The notes beneath the pieces were generated by a model that saw nothing but the letters and a program-made list of their open reading frames with translations, searched no databases and was not told the origin of the DNA. From NCBI RefSeq assembly GCF_006494715.1, contig NZ_CP041151.1, forward strand, positions 3,100,001 to 3,164,000: a DNA stretch of 64,000 nucleotides. The letters run 5' to 3'. The translations under genes were made by a program, and so were the position numbers. How positions within the stretch are numbered: position 1 is the stretch's first letter; every line of letters starts with the position of its first letter. Shown in pieces: positions 56,002 through 64,000 of the stretch. Source of the stretch: Shewanella sp. SNU WT4 (GTDB lineage Bacteria > Pseudomonadota > Gammaproteobacteria > Enterobacterales > Shewanellaceae).

Positions 56002-57202
56002 GACCCGTCTCTTTTATTATGGCCTCGCCGATATCAGCAAGCGGCAATGAATAACTGCTTAATCCAGCGTTAGTAACAGCTTGCGGCATGCCATACACCA
56101 CGCAACTGGCCTCATCTTGCGCCCATATTTCGCCGCCGGCTTCTTTTATCAGCCTTGAACCATCGCGGCCATCTGAACCCATGCCGGTTAAAATCAGCGC
56201 TAATGTGTCTCTGCCGATAATTTTTGCCACCGAGGCAAAGGTAATATCGACACTCGGTTTATAATTCAATTCACTGGGACCGGGTAACACTTTAAGGCGG
56301 CCAAGATTACCGTCTTTTTCAAGTAACATCTGCATGCCGCCAGGGGCCAAATAAGCGCAGCCCGCGCGTAACACATCACCATTTTCAGCTTCTTTGACTT
56401 CAATCTTACATAAGCTATTTAAACGACTTGCAAATGCTGGCGTAAAGGCCGCTGGCATATGTTGAACTAACAAAATCGGATGCGGAAAATTGGCAGGTAA
56501 AGAGGTTAATACCTCTTGCAGCGCTACTGGACCTCCGGTCGACGTCCCTATTGCCACTAATCGATATTGCTTGCCTGAGCCTCTAATTTTGGTGGTCCGC
56601 GGCGGCGTATCTTTAGCCAAACTGGCATGAGTTGCGCTACTAACTCCCCACGCTTTGACACCCTGTTTGGCCTTGTTGTCATTGCCAACGCTGACGTCAT
56701 TATTAGATCTTGCTTCATAACTGGATTTTGCTTGCTGAAAAGCACCTAAAGGCTCAGTTTTTACCGGACTATCGCTACGATTGCTGGATATTACCCGCGT
56801 CACTCGGCGACGGCTAATAGCCTTGATGCGTTGCTGCAATAACAGCACTGCCTCATCTTTATTGGTGGCAATATCTTCAAAACACTTGGGTAAAAAATCA
56901 AGCGCCCCAGCATCTAAAGCCTCTAAGGTTGCTTTTGCGCCATCATGAGTTAGGGATGAGAACATTAAAATGGGCACAGGCTGACAGCTCATAATTTCCC
57001 GCACCGCCATAATGCCATTCATTACCGGCATTTCCACATCCATAGTGATGACATCAGGCTTTAACTCTTTTGCCAATTTAACGGCTTCCATGCCATTATT
57101 GGCAGTACCAATGACTTCCAAATCAGGATCTTGATTGACAATCTCGCTTACCCGACGACGAAAGAAGCTAGAGTCATCGACAACTAATACTTTAATAGCC
57201 AT
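55994..57202 (-). CDS. cheB: Protein-glutamate methylesterase CheB
   Basis: 402 aa. Receiver domain (about 1-120) with [14 protein letters not shown], phospho-acceptor Asp in [13 protein letters not shown] and Lys in FLPKCF. A long linker (about 135-205), then the methylesterase domain with Ser in [16 protein letters not shown], His in [14 protein letters not shown] and Asp in [14 protein letters not shown]. It removes methyl groups from (and deamidates) chemoreceptors. It lies 23 bp after cheA. Confidence 0.96.
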   Translation of the reverse strand: MAIKVLVVDDSSFFRRRVSEIVNQDPDLEVIGTANNGMEAVKLAKELKPDVITMDVEMPVMNGIMAVREIMSCQPVPILMFSSLTHDGAKATLEALDAGALDFLPKCFEDIATNKDEAVLLLQQRIKAISRRRVTRVISSNRSDSPVKTEPLGAFQQAKSSYEARSNNDVSVGNDNKAKQGVKAWGVSSATHASLAKDTPPRTTKIRGSGKQYRLVAIGTSTGGPVALQEVLTSLPANFPHPILLVQHMPAAFTPAFASRLNSLCKIEVKEAENGDVLRAGCAYLAPGGMQMLLEKDGNLGRLKVLPGPSELNYKPSVDITFASVAKIIGRDTLALILTGMGSDGRDGSRLIKEAGGEIWAQDEASCVVYGMPQAVTNAGLSSYSLPLADIGEAIIKETGRG

Positions 57203-57225
57203 TAAAATCCTTATTTGGCGTTTAG

Positions 57226-59385
57226 TTATTGTTTCTTAGCGTAATATTTCAACATTCCTGGCACATCAAGAATGAGTGCAATGCCGCCATCTGAGGTAAT
57301 AGTTGCCCCTGACATACCAGGGGTTCCTTGTAATAATTTACCCAAAGGTTTAATCACCACTTCTTCTTGGCCAATTAAAGCATCGACCACAAATCCAATT
57401 AAGCGATTTCCTAATTGCACTATTACGGCATGCCCATGTTTCTTATCACCATGTTTAAAATTAGTGCGCGGTTTCAACCAGCTTTCGAGATAAAATAACG
57501 GGATAGCTTGATTACGCACTACCACAGTAATTTGACCATCGACCACATTAGTCTTAGTTAAATCGAGATGGAAAATTTCGTTCACGCTCGACAGTGGCAA
57601 AGCAAACACTTGCGTCGCGACTTCCACCATTAAGGTCGGCATGATAGCTAAGGTTAACGGAACTTTAATCTCAAGAACTGTGCCAACACCCTTAGTCGAA
57701 TCCACATTCACTGTACCGTTAAGTTGGGTAATACGGGTCTTAACCACGTCCATACCCACACCACGGCCAGAAATGTCAGAGATTTCGGTTTTGGTTGAGA
57801 ACCCTGGCGCAAAAATCAGATTGTAAGCTTCTCTATCTGACATGCGTTCAGCCATGTCTTCATCAAGAACGCCGCGCTTAATGGCTATCTCTTTAAGCTT
57901 AGCGGGATCCATACCGCCGCCATCATCTTCAATTTTAAGTAGAATATGATCGCCTTCTTGGCTCGCTGACAGCGTAATTGTGCCGGTTTTAGGTTTGCCA
58001 TTGGCAACCCGTACATCTGGCATCTCAATGCCGTGATCCACTGAGTTTCTGACTAAGTGCACTAACGGGTCTGCTAGCGCTTCAACCAAGTTTTTATCTA
58101 AGTCAGTTTCTTCCCCCACCATGACTAAATCGATTTCTTTATTTAAAGTGCGCGCTAAATCGCGTACAACCCGCGGGAAACGTCCAAACACCTTTTTAAT
58201 CGGCTGCATGCGGGTTTTCATAACCGCGCCCTGCAAATCTCCAGTGACTAAATCAAGATTGGCTAAGGCCTTTGACATTTCCTCATCTTCACGGGTCACG
58301 CCAAGGCTTACCAAGCGATTGCGCACTAGCACTAACTCGCCGACCATATTCATAATTTCATCGAGTCTGGCGGTATCGACCCTTAGGGTAGTATCAGCTT
58401 GTGGCGCAGATTTTGCGGCAGTGGCTGGCGCTTCCTTAGGGACGACTGCAGGCGCTTTAGCCGCAGGAGGTACTATAGAAGATGTTGGTGTTGGAGATGA
58501 AGTCGCTTTTGCTGGAGCTGGCGTTGCAGCAACCGCTTTAGCGGCAGTTGGCGCAGGTTCAATCGCTTTCGGCGCGCCATGACTACCGTGCAATTCATCC
58601 AGTAAACGCTCGAATTCACTATCAGTAATTTCATCGGTTTCAACCATAGCCTTAACTTCGGCCGGTTTTTCGTTGCTATGCAGCTTATCAAGCAATGCTT
58701 CAAACTCATCATCTGTGATGTCATCATTGCTACTAGTACTTGGTTCATCATCAAAACCAAAACCGTCGAAAATAGGCGCAGCGCTTGGCGTATTGACCTC
58801 ATTGGTATTGACGTTAGCCTCACCGCCATGCAGCGCATTTAACATGCTTTCAAATTCACCATCATTGATATCATCAATGGTGCCATCACCGCGAATCGAC
58901 GTTGGTGCCGCTTCTGGCGGAGCAGGTTCGTCAATAACCTCTACGGTAGCATGGCTAGCGCTGTGGCTTGGACTCCCCTCTTCGCCCGCTAAGACTTCAC
59001 CATTAGCAAGACGGGTTAACGCGCCAAGTAATTCAGCTGAAGCTGACTCTTGTTCTTGGCCTGCTTGAGTTTGAGAGAACATATGATTAATGCTATCAAC
59101 GGATTGCAAAATGATATCCATTAATTCTGACGTCACTTTACGTTTGCCATTACGCAATAAGTCAAAGGTATTTTCGGCTTGGTGACAAACTTGCACCATG
59201 GGATTTAAACTTAAAAAGCCAGCGCCACCTTTTACCGTGTGGAATCCGCGAAAAATAGCATTCAACAAATCCGTGTCGTCAGGGTTATTTTCAAGTTCTA
59301 CTAGCTGTTCTTGCAGTAGCTCTAGAATCTCGCCCGCTTCAATTAGAAAATCCTGAAGGATCTCTTCATCCACATCAAAAGACAT
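57226..59385 (-). CDS. cheA: Chemotaxis histidine kinase CheA
   Basis: 719 aa. The HPt domain has [16 protein letters not shown] (phospho-His near 48). A long linker (about 130-330) follows instead of a recognisable P2 domain. Then come dimerisation (about 335-400), the HATPase domain ([56 protein letters not shown]) and a C-terminal CheW-like domain ([20 protein letters not shown]). The linker carries three copies of an acidic motif, DxEFExLLxxLHG, near 177, 226 and 257, each followed by a low-complexity spacer. It phosphorylates CheY and CheB. Confidence 0.96.
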   Translation of the reverse strand: MSFDVDEEILQDFLIEAGEILELLQEQLVELENNPDDTDLLNAIFRGFHTVKGGAGFLSLNPMVQVCHQAENTFDLLRNGKRKVTSELMDIILQSVDSINHMFSQTQAGQEQESASAELLGALTRLANGEVLAGEEGSPSHSASHATVEVIDEPAPPEAAPTSIRGDGTIDDINDGEFESMLNALHGGEANVNTNEVNTPSAAPIFDGFGFDDEPSTSSNDDITDDEFEALLDKLHSNEKPAEVKAMVETDEITDSEFERLLDELHGSHGAPKAIEPAPTAAKAVAATPAPAKATSSPTPTSSIVPPAAKAPAVVPKEAPATAAKSAPQADTTLRVDTARLDEIMNMVGELVLVRNRLVSLGVTREDEEMSKALANLDLVTGDLQGAVMKTRMQPIKKVFGRFPRVVRDLARTLNKEIDLVMVGEETDLDKNLVEALADPLVHLVRNSVDHGIEMPDVRVANGKPKTGTITLSASQEGDHILLKIEDDGGGMDPAKLKEIAIKRGVLDEDMAERMSDREAYNLIFAPGFSTKTEISDISGRGVGMDVVKTRITQLNGTVNVDSTKGVGTVLEIKVPLTLAIMPTLMVEVATQVFALPLSSVNEIFHLDLTKTNVVDGQITVVVRNQAIPLFYLESWLKPRTNFKHGDKKHGHAVIVQLGNRLIGFVVDALIGQEEVVIKPLGKLLQGTPGMSGATITSDGGIALILDVPGMLKYYAKKQ

Positions 59386-59400
59386 TGACTTAACTCCTTA

Positions 59401-60138
59401 TCAAAAACCTAAACTTGAAAGCAAATCATCCACTTCGTCTTGACCTGCAACCGCGTCTTGACGAACATCTGCATTCATTATTGGGCCTTCGGCTTCAATC
59501 CCTGATAGTTGCGATGATTTATCCCTTGTTTCTGGTAGGTCACCAAACACGGTTAACATCGAAACTAAGTTGTTTTCTACTTCACGAACGAGATCTATGA
59601 CTCGGCGGATCATTTGCCCAGTTAAGTCTTGGAAATCCTGAGCCATCAATACCTGATTCAATAACTCTTTTAAGCGTAAAGTATTTTCTTCCGTGTGCTG
59701 CATAAAATGTTGAACGTCATGACACAAACTTTTAAATTCGGCCAAATCAATATCTCGGCGCATCAGCCTTTCCCAAGCAGGCTTAACGCTCGCAAGACTC
59801 GTCAATAGTGTGTCGGCAACTGGTAAGGCTATTTCAACGGCATCCATAGTCTTGTTAGCTGCTTGTTCTGTCATTTGAATGACATAATTTAAGCGCTCTT
59901 TGGCATCGGGAATATCTGTATGTGCCAAAGCAGTTAAACGACTGTCGAGTTGAAAATCGGCTAGAGAATTGTGCAACTGACGGGTGAGCTTCCCCACTTC
60001 ATCAAATAATTCTTTTTGCAGAGGTTGAGCTAGTTCCCGAATAAAATCATCAGCCAATTGTTGTTGACCATCACTAAGCATTGCCACAAGTTGGTGGGCC
60101 TGCTCAAGGTTGATTAGCCCGGTGGTTGCATCCTGCAT
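59401..60138 (-). CDS. cheZ: CheY-P phosphatase CheZ
   Basis: A 245-aa mostly helical protein. The helical hairpin contains LMAQDFQDLTGQMIRRVIDL, with the phosphatase-site Asp/Gln (QDFQDLTGQ). The C-terminal peptide QDEVDDLLSSLGF is the CheY-binding tail, as in E. coli CheZ. It sits 14 bp after cheY and 15 bp before cheA. Intact. Confidence 0.95.
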   Translation of the reverse strand: MQDATTGLINLEQAHQLVAMLSDGQQQLADDFIRELAQPLQKELFDEVGKLTRQLHNSLADFQLDSRLTALAHTDIPDAKERLNYVIQMTEQAANKTMDAVEIALPVADTLLTSLASVKPAWERLMRRDIDLAEFKSLCHDVQHFMQHTEENTLRLKELLNQVLMAQDFQDLTGQMIRRVIDLVREVENNLVSMLTVFGDLPETRDKSSQLSGIEAEGPIMNADVRQDAVAGQDEVDDLLSSLGF

Positions 60139-60152
60139 AGCATATCCTTTGC

Positions 60153-60536
60153 TTAACCGAGACGTTCGAAGATTTTATCCAGTTTTTCTTTGAGGGTAGC
60201 GGCGGTAAAAGGCTTAACCACATAGCCATTTACCCCGGCTTGCGCCGCTGCAATAATCTGTTCTCGCTTAGCTTCTGCGGTCACCATTAATACCGGAATG
60301 GTTTTTAATTTATCATCAGCACGCATCGCCTTTAATAAATCAATACCTTGCATTCCCGGCATGTTCCAATCTGTGACCACAAAGTCAAAGTCCCCTTTTT
60401 GCAACATAGGCAGCGCGGTTGAACCGTCATCGGCTTCCTGTGTGTTATTAAATCCTAGATCACGCAACAAGTTTTTAATGATCCGTCTCATGGTCGAAAA
60501 GTCATCCACGATAAGAATTTTCATGTTCTTGTCCAA
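60153..60536 (-). CDS. cheY: Chemotaxis response regulator CheY
   Basis: A 127-aa single receiver domain: [20 protein letters not shown] (acidic pocket), [20 protein letters not shown] (phospho-Asp near 60), [20 protein letters not shown] (Thr) and [11 protein letters not shown] (Lys near 112). It controls flagellar switching at FliM. The ATG at 60524 (MKILIVDD) is an alternative start. It is 34 bp downstream of fliA, in the standard polar-flagellum gene order. Confidence 0.96.
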   Translation of the reverse strand: MDKNMKILIVDDFSTMRRIIKNLLRDLGFNNTQEADDGSTALPMLQKGDFDFVVTDWNMPGMQGIDLLKAMRADDKLKTIPVLMVTAEAKREQIIAAAQAGVNGYVVKPFTAATLKEKLDKIFERLG

Positions 60537-60570
60537 GGCTTCCTCCGGTGAGCTACTGCTCCGTCAGTAT

Positions 60571-61290
60571 TTATAATTGTGTCCATTGTTTGAGTTTGGC
60601 TTTTAACCTAAGCATTGCCTGACTGTGGATCTGGCTAACTCGTGACTCACTCACCTCAAGTATGGCTCCTATTTCTTTTAAATTCAGTTCTTCATCGTAA
60701 TAAAGCGATAAAACTAAAGCATCTTTTTCGGGTAACAACGTAATGGCATGAACTAGAGCGCTTTGAAATTGTGATTGCGCTAAAGACTCAAACGTACCGT
60801 CATCGACACTAGCATCCGGAGCGAAAAAATCAGTCGTTCCGCCTAGATCTTCTATCCCTATGATTTTTCCTGTAGAAACATCGTTAAGAATATGATGGTA
60901 CTCATCTAGCGGCATAGCAAGTTTATCGGCAATTTCTATATCAGAAGGATCTCGACCTAAGGCTTGTTCTAGTGTTTCAATGGCTTGGGCAACTAGACGA
61001 TTATTGCGATGCACTGAGCGTGGAACCCAGTCGCCACGGCGAATTTCATCCAACATGGCACCGCGAATGCGGATGCCGGCAAAGGTTTCAAATTTCGCGC
61101 CCTTGCTACTATCAAAATTTGACGATGCTTCCAGCAACCCCATCATTCCGGCTTGTAATAAATCATCTAATTGAACAGATGGAGGTAAACGCGCCAACAA
61201 ATGGTGGGCGATGCGTTTCACTAACGGCGCATATTGTTCAACTATGCTGGTCTTATCATGGTTGCCGGAATATGCGGCTGCTTTATTCAC
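60571..61290 (-). CDS. fliA: Flagellar sigma factor sigma-28 (FliA)
   Basis: A 239-aa sigma factor. Region 2: YAPLVKRIAHHLLARLPPSV, LLQAGMMGLLEASSNFDSSK, FETFAGIRIRGAMLDEIRRG. Region 3 follows, and region 4 has DALVLSLYYDEELNLKEIGA with the HTH EIGAILEVSESRVSQIHSQA. It directs late flagellar and chemotaxis transcription and is held back by FlgM. The start overlaps the flhG stop by 8 bp, so translation is coupled. Confidence 0.96.
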   Translation of the reverse strand: MNKAAAYSGNHDKTSIVEQYAPLVKRIAHHLLARLPPSVQLDDLLQAGMMGLLEASSNFDSSKGAKFETFAGIRIRGAMLDEIRRGDWVPRSVHRNNRLVAQAIETLEQALGRDPSDIEIADKLAMPLDEYHHILNDVSTGKIIGIEDLGGTTDFFAPDASVDDGTFESLAQSQFQSALVHAITLLPEKDALVLSLYYDEELNLKEIGAILEVSESRVSQIHSQAMLRLKAKLKQWTQL

Positions 61291-62164
61291 TCGCCCTATC
61301 CTCTTGATAATTTGGTCGCTGCACTAATCGTTCAACAAAAAACTCAAGATGCCCACCAGGCTGAGTCGGCACCGGCCAACTGATGACCTTGTTTGCCAAG
61401 CCTTGATACGCAATTGCCGCAGGAGATTTAGGATAAGCTTCCACAACCAATTTCTGTTTGCGGACGGACTTACGTAGATTTTCATCGAAAGGTATGGTCG
61501 CGACTAACTCCAAGGCGACATCCAAAAATCTATCCGTGACACGACTAAGCTTAGCAAACAACTCCATTCCTTCACGTAAAGTTCTGACCATATTGGCCAC
61601 AATTTTAAAGTGGAACACTCCGTGCTCACGGCTTAAAATTTTAATTAAAGCATAAGCATCCGTGATTGACGTGGGTTCATCACACACTACCACGACGACA
61701 TCTTGTGCAGCGCGGGAAAAACTTAACACCATGTCAGAAATACCGGCGGCAGTATCAACCACTAGCACATCAAACTGAGTGCGCATTTCACTAAAGGCGC
61801 GAATTAGCCCGGCGTGCTGGGCAGGAGTGAGCTCCACCATGCCTTGAGTGCCAGAGGTTGCCGGCACTATGCCTATGCCTTTAGGACCGCGAACAATAAT
61901 ATCGTCAAGCTCGGCTTCACCGGATAACACATGGGATAAATTACGTTCAGCGCGAATACCGAGCATAACGTCGACGTTAGCTAATCCTAAGTCGGCATCA
62001 AGCACCAGCACCCGCTTGCCTTTTTCAGCCATAGCCACCGCAGTATTGATTGAGACACTGGTTTTACCCACACCGCCTTTACCGCCTGTGACCGCAATAA
62101 CTTTAACTTTCTCATTCATAGGTTGATTCATTTTGCGTAAACCGCTTGCTTGATCAGGAGTCAT
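61283..62164 (-). CDS. flhG: Flagellar number regulator FlhG (FleN), MinD-like ATPase
   Basis: 293 aa from ATG 62164 (MTPDQASGLRKM), chosen because the DQAxGLRxM opening is the conserved N-terminal helix that activates FlhF GTPase; it lies 4 bp after the flhF stop. The ATPase motifs VIAVTGGKGGVGKTSVSINT (deviant Walker A), VLVLDADLGLANVDVMLGI and VLVVDTAAGISDMV are intact. It limits flagellar number and acts with FlhF at the pole. Confidence 0.94.
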   Translation of the reverse strand: MTPDQASGLRKMNQPMNEKVKVIAVTGGKGGVGKTSVSINTAVAMAEKGKRVLVLDADLGLANVDVMLGIRAERNLSHVLSGEAELDDIIVRGPKGIGIVPATSGTQGMVELTPAQHAGLIRAFSEMRTQFDVLVVDTAAGISDMVLSFSRAAQDVVVVVCDEPTSITDAYALIKILSREHGVFHFKIVANMVRTLREGMELFAKLSRVTDRFLDVALELVATIPFDENLRKSVRKQKLVVEAYPKSPAAIAYQGLANKVISWPVPTQPGGHLEFFVERLVQRPNYQEDRASE

Positions 62165-62168
62165 AACT

Positions 62169-63683
62169 TTACTCAAATGCATAGGCCATAGAATCTGACC
62201 AGGTTTCTTGTAATTCTTGTGCTGACACATTGAGTCCAACTAAGGCCTGCTTAGCGAGGGCATAGGTGTCGGCTACCTGCATATCTTCGGGTACTCTTTG
62301 ACCGTCAGTGACATAACTTAATGGTAAGCTATTGGCAATTAAGGTGCACAATGCTGCTGCGATGGAAACAGATTCATCCATTTTAGTTAACACAGCGCCA
62401 GCCAATGGAATGCGCTGAAAATGACGTACGGCTTCTTCCATTACTTTACGCTGAGAAGTGGCTGATAACACTAAATAACTGCGGATTGGGAGGCGATTAT
62501 TGGCGGCTAACGTATCCAATTGTTGATAGAGTCGCATGTCCCTTTGCCCCATACCCGCCGTATCAATTAACACTAATTTTCGATTTTTAAATTGATATAG
62601 TATTTGCTCTAACTCATTAATATCATGAGCTTGCTTCACAGGGCACCCCATAATCTTGCCATAGGTGGCTAATTGTTCAAAGGCGCCAATGCGATAATGA
62701 TCCATAGTAATTAAGCCCACGCTATCACTGCCATGCTTGGCAGCAAAACGCGCGGCCAATTTGGCTAAGGTGGTGGTTTTACCAACCCCAGTTGGCCCCA
62801 CAAAAGCCACTATACCGCCGCGATGAACTATATCATCACCCTGATTATTTAACATATTGGCTAAACTTTGTGGCAATGCATGCACAAGCTCAGCTGGAGA
62901 ATAATGCTGAGTTAAACTGGCTAATTTAGCAGCAAGGACGGGCGAAAATTCCGCTTCTAACAAATTTTGCTCAAGCATGGCGCCCACGGGATCTTGACGC
63001 TGTTTTTTATCCGTCAGTAACGATGACAACTGATGCGTCAATAAATGTCGCAATGAGCTTAATTCTTCACGCATGGCCACTATGTCGGTGGCCTCATGAT
63101 TATCGGCTCTGCGTTTAGTGCGTGAGTTTGATGCTGTATTTGAATGCGCGCTTAAACTAGCGGCGACATTAGATTTTGCCGCTTGCTCTAATCCGCGCGC
63201 CCACGCGGGTAACTCAGGCGCCGCTTCTTGATTAACTTGCTGCAATTTTGCATGCTGCTTTGCCAGTAATGCCTGCAGGCTATCGCCATCACTCACTTGC
63301 GCTTGCTGCTCAGGCGCTAACGGTTGACGCAGCAGAGGTTTTGGCGCTGCCACTGTGGCTGACTGATTTCTGGCGCGTATGCTTGCTTGGGCGCTTTGTG
63401 CATTAGCTTGCGTGCCAAGAGATACAGTATCATCGCTAAGTGCGCGCGCTGGAGCCTGCGCATTTGCAACAGTATTCGCATTGGCAAACAAGGTCTTAGC
63501 CAATGACTGCGGCGCCGAGCTTGCGATATTCGCTTTAGGTTCGTCGTAATCCACAGCTGCCACTATCTCTATGCCGCCAGGGACTTTCTTGTTAGACATG
63601 ATCACAGCATCTGAGCCTAAAGTATCTTTCACTTGAGCTAGGGCACTGCGCATATCTTTTGCAAAAAATCGTTTAATTTTCAA
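62169..63683 (-). CDS. flhF: Flagellar placement GTPase FlhF
   Basis: 504 aa. N-terminal B domain (MKIKRFFAKDMRSALAQVKD, about 1-50), a long low-complexity Ala/Gln/Ser-rich linker (about 60-200), an N domain (about 210-285) and an SRP-type G domain: GIVAFVGPTGVGKTTTLAKL (P-loop), GLITMDHYRIGAFEQL, LVLIDTAGMGQRD and VLTKMDES. It fixes the polar position of the flagellum. It overlaps nothing and lies 11 bp after flhA. Confidence 0.95.
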   Translation of the reverse strand: MKIKRFFAKDMRSALAQVKDTLGSDAVIMSNKKVPGGIEIVAAVDYDEPKANIASSAPQSLAKTLFANANTVANAQAPARALSDDTVSLGTQANAQSAQASIRARNQSATVAAPKPLLRQPLAPEQQAQVSDGDSLQALLAKQHAKLQQVNQEAAPELPAWARGLEQAAKSNVAASLSAHSNTASNSRTKRRADNHEATDIVAMREELSSLRHLLTHQLSSLLTDKKQRQDPVGAMLEQNLLEAEFSPVLAAKLASLTQHYSPAELVHALPQSLANMLNNQGDDIVHRGGIVAFVGPTGVGKTTTLAKLAARFAAKHGSDSVGLITMDHYRIGAFEQLATYGKIMGCPVKQAHDINELEQILYQFKNRKLVLIDTAGMGQRDMRLYQQLDTLAANNRLPIRSYLVLSATSQRKVMEEAVRHFQRIPLAGAVLTKMDESVSIAAALCTLIANSLPLSYVTDGQRVPEDMQVADTYALAKQALVGLNVSAQELQETWSDSMAYAFE

Positions 63684-63694
63684 TTAAATGTCCT

Positions 63695-64000
63695 CTAGTG
63701 ACCGACAGCGGCGACTATCCTAATTTGTTTCTCATCGGGGACTTCTTGATACGAAATCACCCGCAAATTAGGAATTGTGTACTTAGTAAACCTAGATAAG
63801 GTCGACCTAAGCATGCCCGAGGTTAATAACACTGCAGGTTGCCCTACCATCTCTTGTCGTTGCGCCGCATCGGCCAATGACTGCTGCATCCGTTCTGCCA
63901 GTCCAGGCTCAATGTTAGGACCTTCACCGCCAGACGCTTGCATTGACTGATGCAACATCTGTTCCAACTCTGGCGCCAAGGTTATGACGGGAATTTCTAA
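63695..64000 (-). CDS. flhA: Flagellar export protein FlhA, C-terminal end
   Basis: The last 101 codons of FlhA, running off the window: LEIPVITLAPELEQMLHQSM, EPGLAERMQQSLADAAQRQE, PAVLLTSGMLRSTLSRFTKY and ISYQEVPDEKQIRIVAAVGH. This is the cytoplasmic domain (subdomains D3-D4) of the flagellar type III export gate. The frame is open to the window edge, so it begins outside. Confidence 0.92.
   Translation of the reverse strand, partial: LEIPVITLAPELEQMLHQSMQASGGEGPNIEPGLAERMQQSLADAAQRQEMVGQPAVLLTSGMLRSTLSRFTKYTIPNLRVISYQEVPDEKQIRIVAAVGH

Noticed and set aside
57272..59068. Several long plus-strand frames opposite cheA
   Set aside because: Antisense to a highly conserved gene with strong codon bias; typical mirror frames without start signals.

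Overview
The window comes from a gammaproteobacterial chromosome, most likely a Shewanella or close relative. The right end carries a flagellar and polar chemotaxis operon (flhA-flhF-flhG-fliA-cheY-cheZ-cheA-cheB-hyp-parC-parP-cheW). The middle carries an RfaH-controlled O-antigen cluster flanked by wbpM-like and galU genes. I identified the genus from gene content and order only.

Layout. (1) 1-12.9 kb is an accessory region. It holds the end of an IS66 element, an AbiEi/AbiEii toxin-antitoxin pair with paired operators, a broken conjugative pilin gene (traA), decayed IS66 pieces, a lipoprotein, a translationally coupled three-gene module (5677-11301) and an island-type tyrosine integrase. 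The module encodes a 514-aa recombinase-like protein that seems to lack the catalytic Tyr, a 934-aa recombinase with the full catalytic set, and a 428-aa protein that reads like a DNA polymerase sliding clamp with a QxxLF tail. It is the best candidate for an undescribed system. (2) 13.1-39.1 kb is the O-antigen region, all on the minus strand: rfaH, a leader with an ops element, a Wza-like exporter, wzz, rmlB, rmlA, wzx, an aminotransferase and N-formyltransferase for a formylated 4-amino-4,6-dideoxyglucose, glycosyltransferases, wzy, fnlABC plus wbuB for L-FucNAc, a PglC/D/E-like set, a terminator, wbpM-like and galU. The enzymes predict a repeat unit started on a bacillosamine-type sugar and containing L-FucNAc and Qui4NFo. 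(3) 39.6-41.2 kb is a peptide/H+ symporter. (4) 41.2-50.05 kb is an IS50 (Tn5)-like IS4-family element, still bounded by a perfect 9-bp target duplication. It has been split by an IS66 (with its own 8-bp duplication), an IS3 element that itself contains a group II intron, and a second IS3-like element. (5) 50.05-64 kb holds an RssB-like response regulator, an MlaA homologue, a DUF2802-type protein and the chemotaxis/flagellar operon, which leaves the window inside flhA.

How it works together. RfaH loaded at the ops element would let polymerase cross the long, AT-rich O-antigen operon. WbpM/PglE/PglD-like enzymes, FnlABC and RmlAB/VioA/formyltransferase supply three nucleotide sugars. The PglC-like transferase starts the unit, WbuB and three further transferases extend it, Wzx flips it and Wzy/Wzz polymerise it. 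In the chemotaxis operon FlhF/FlhG set polar flagellar placement, and ParC/ParP would place the CheA/CheW array at the same pole.
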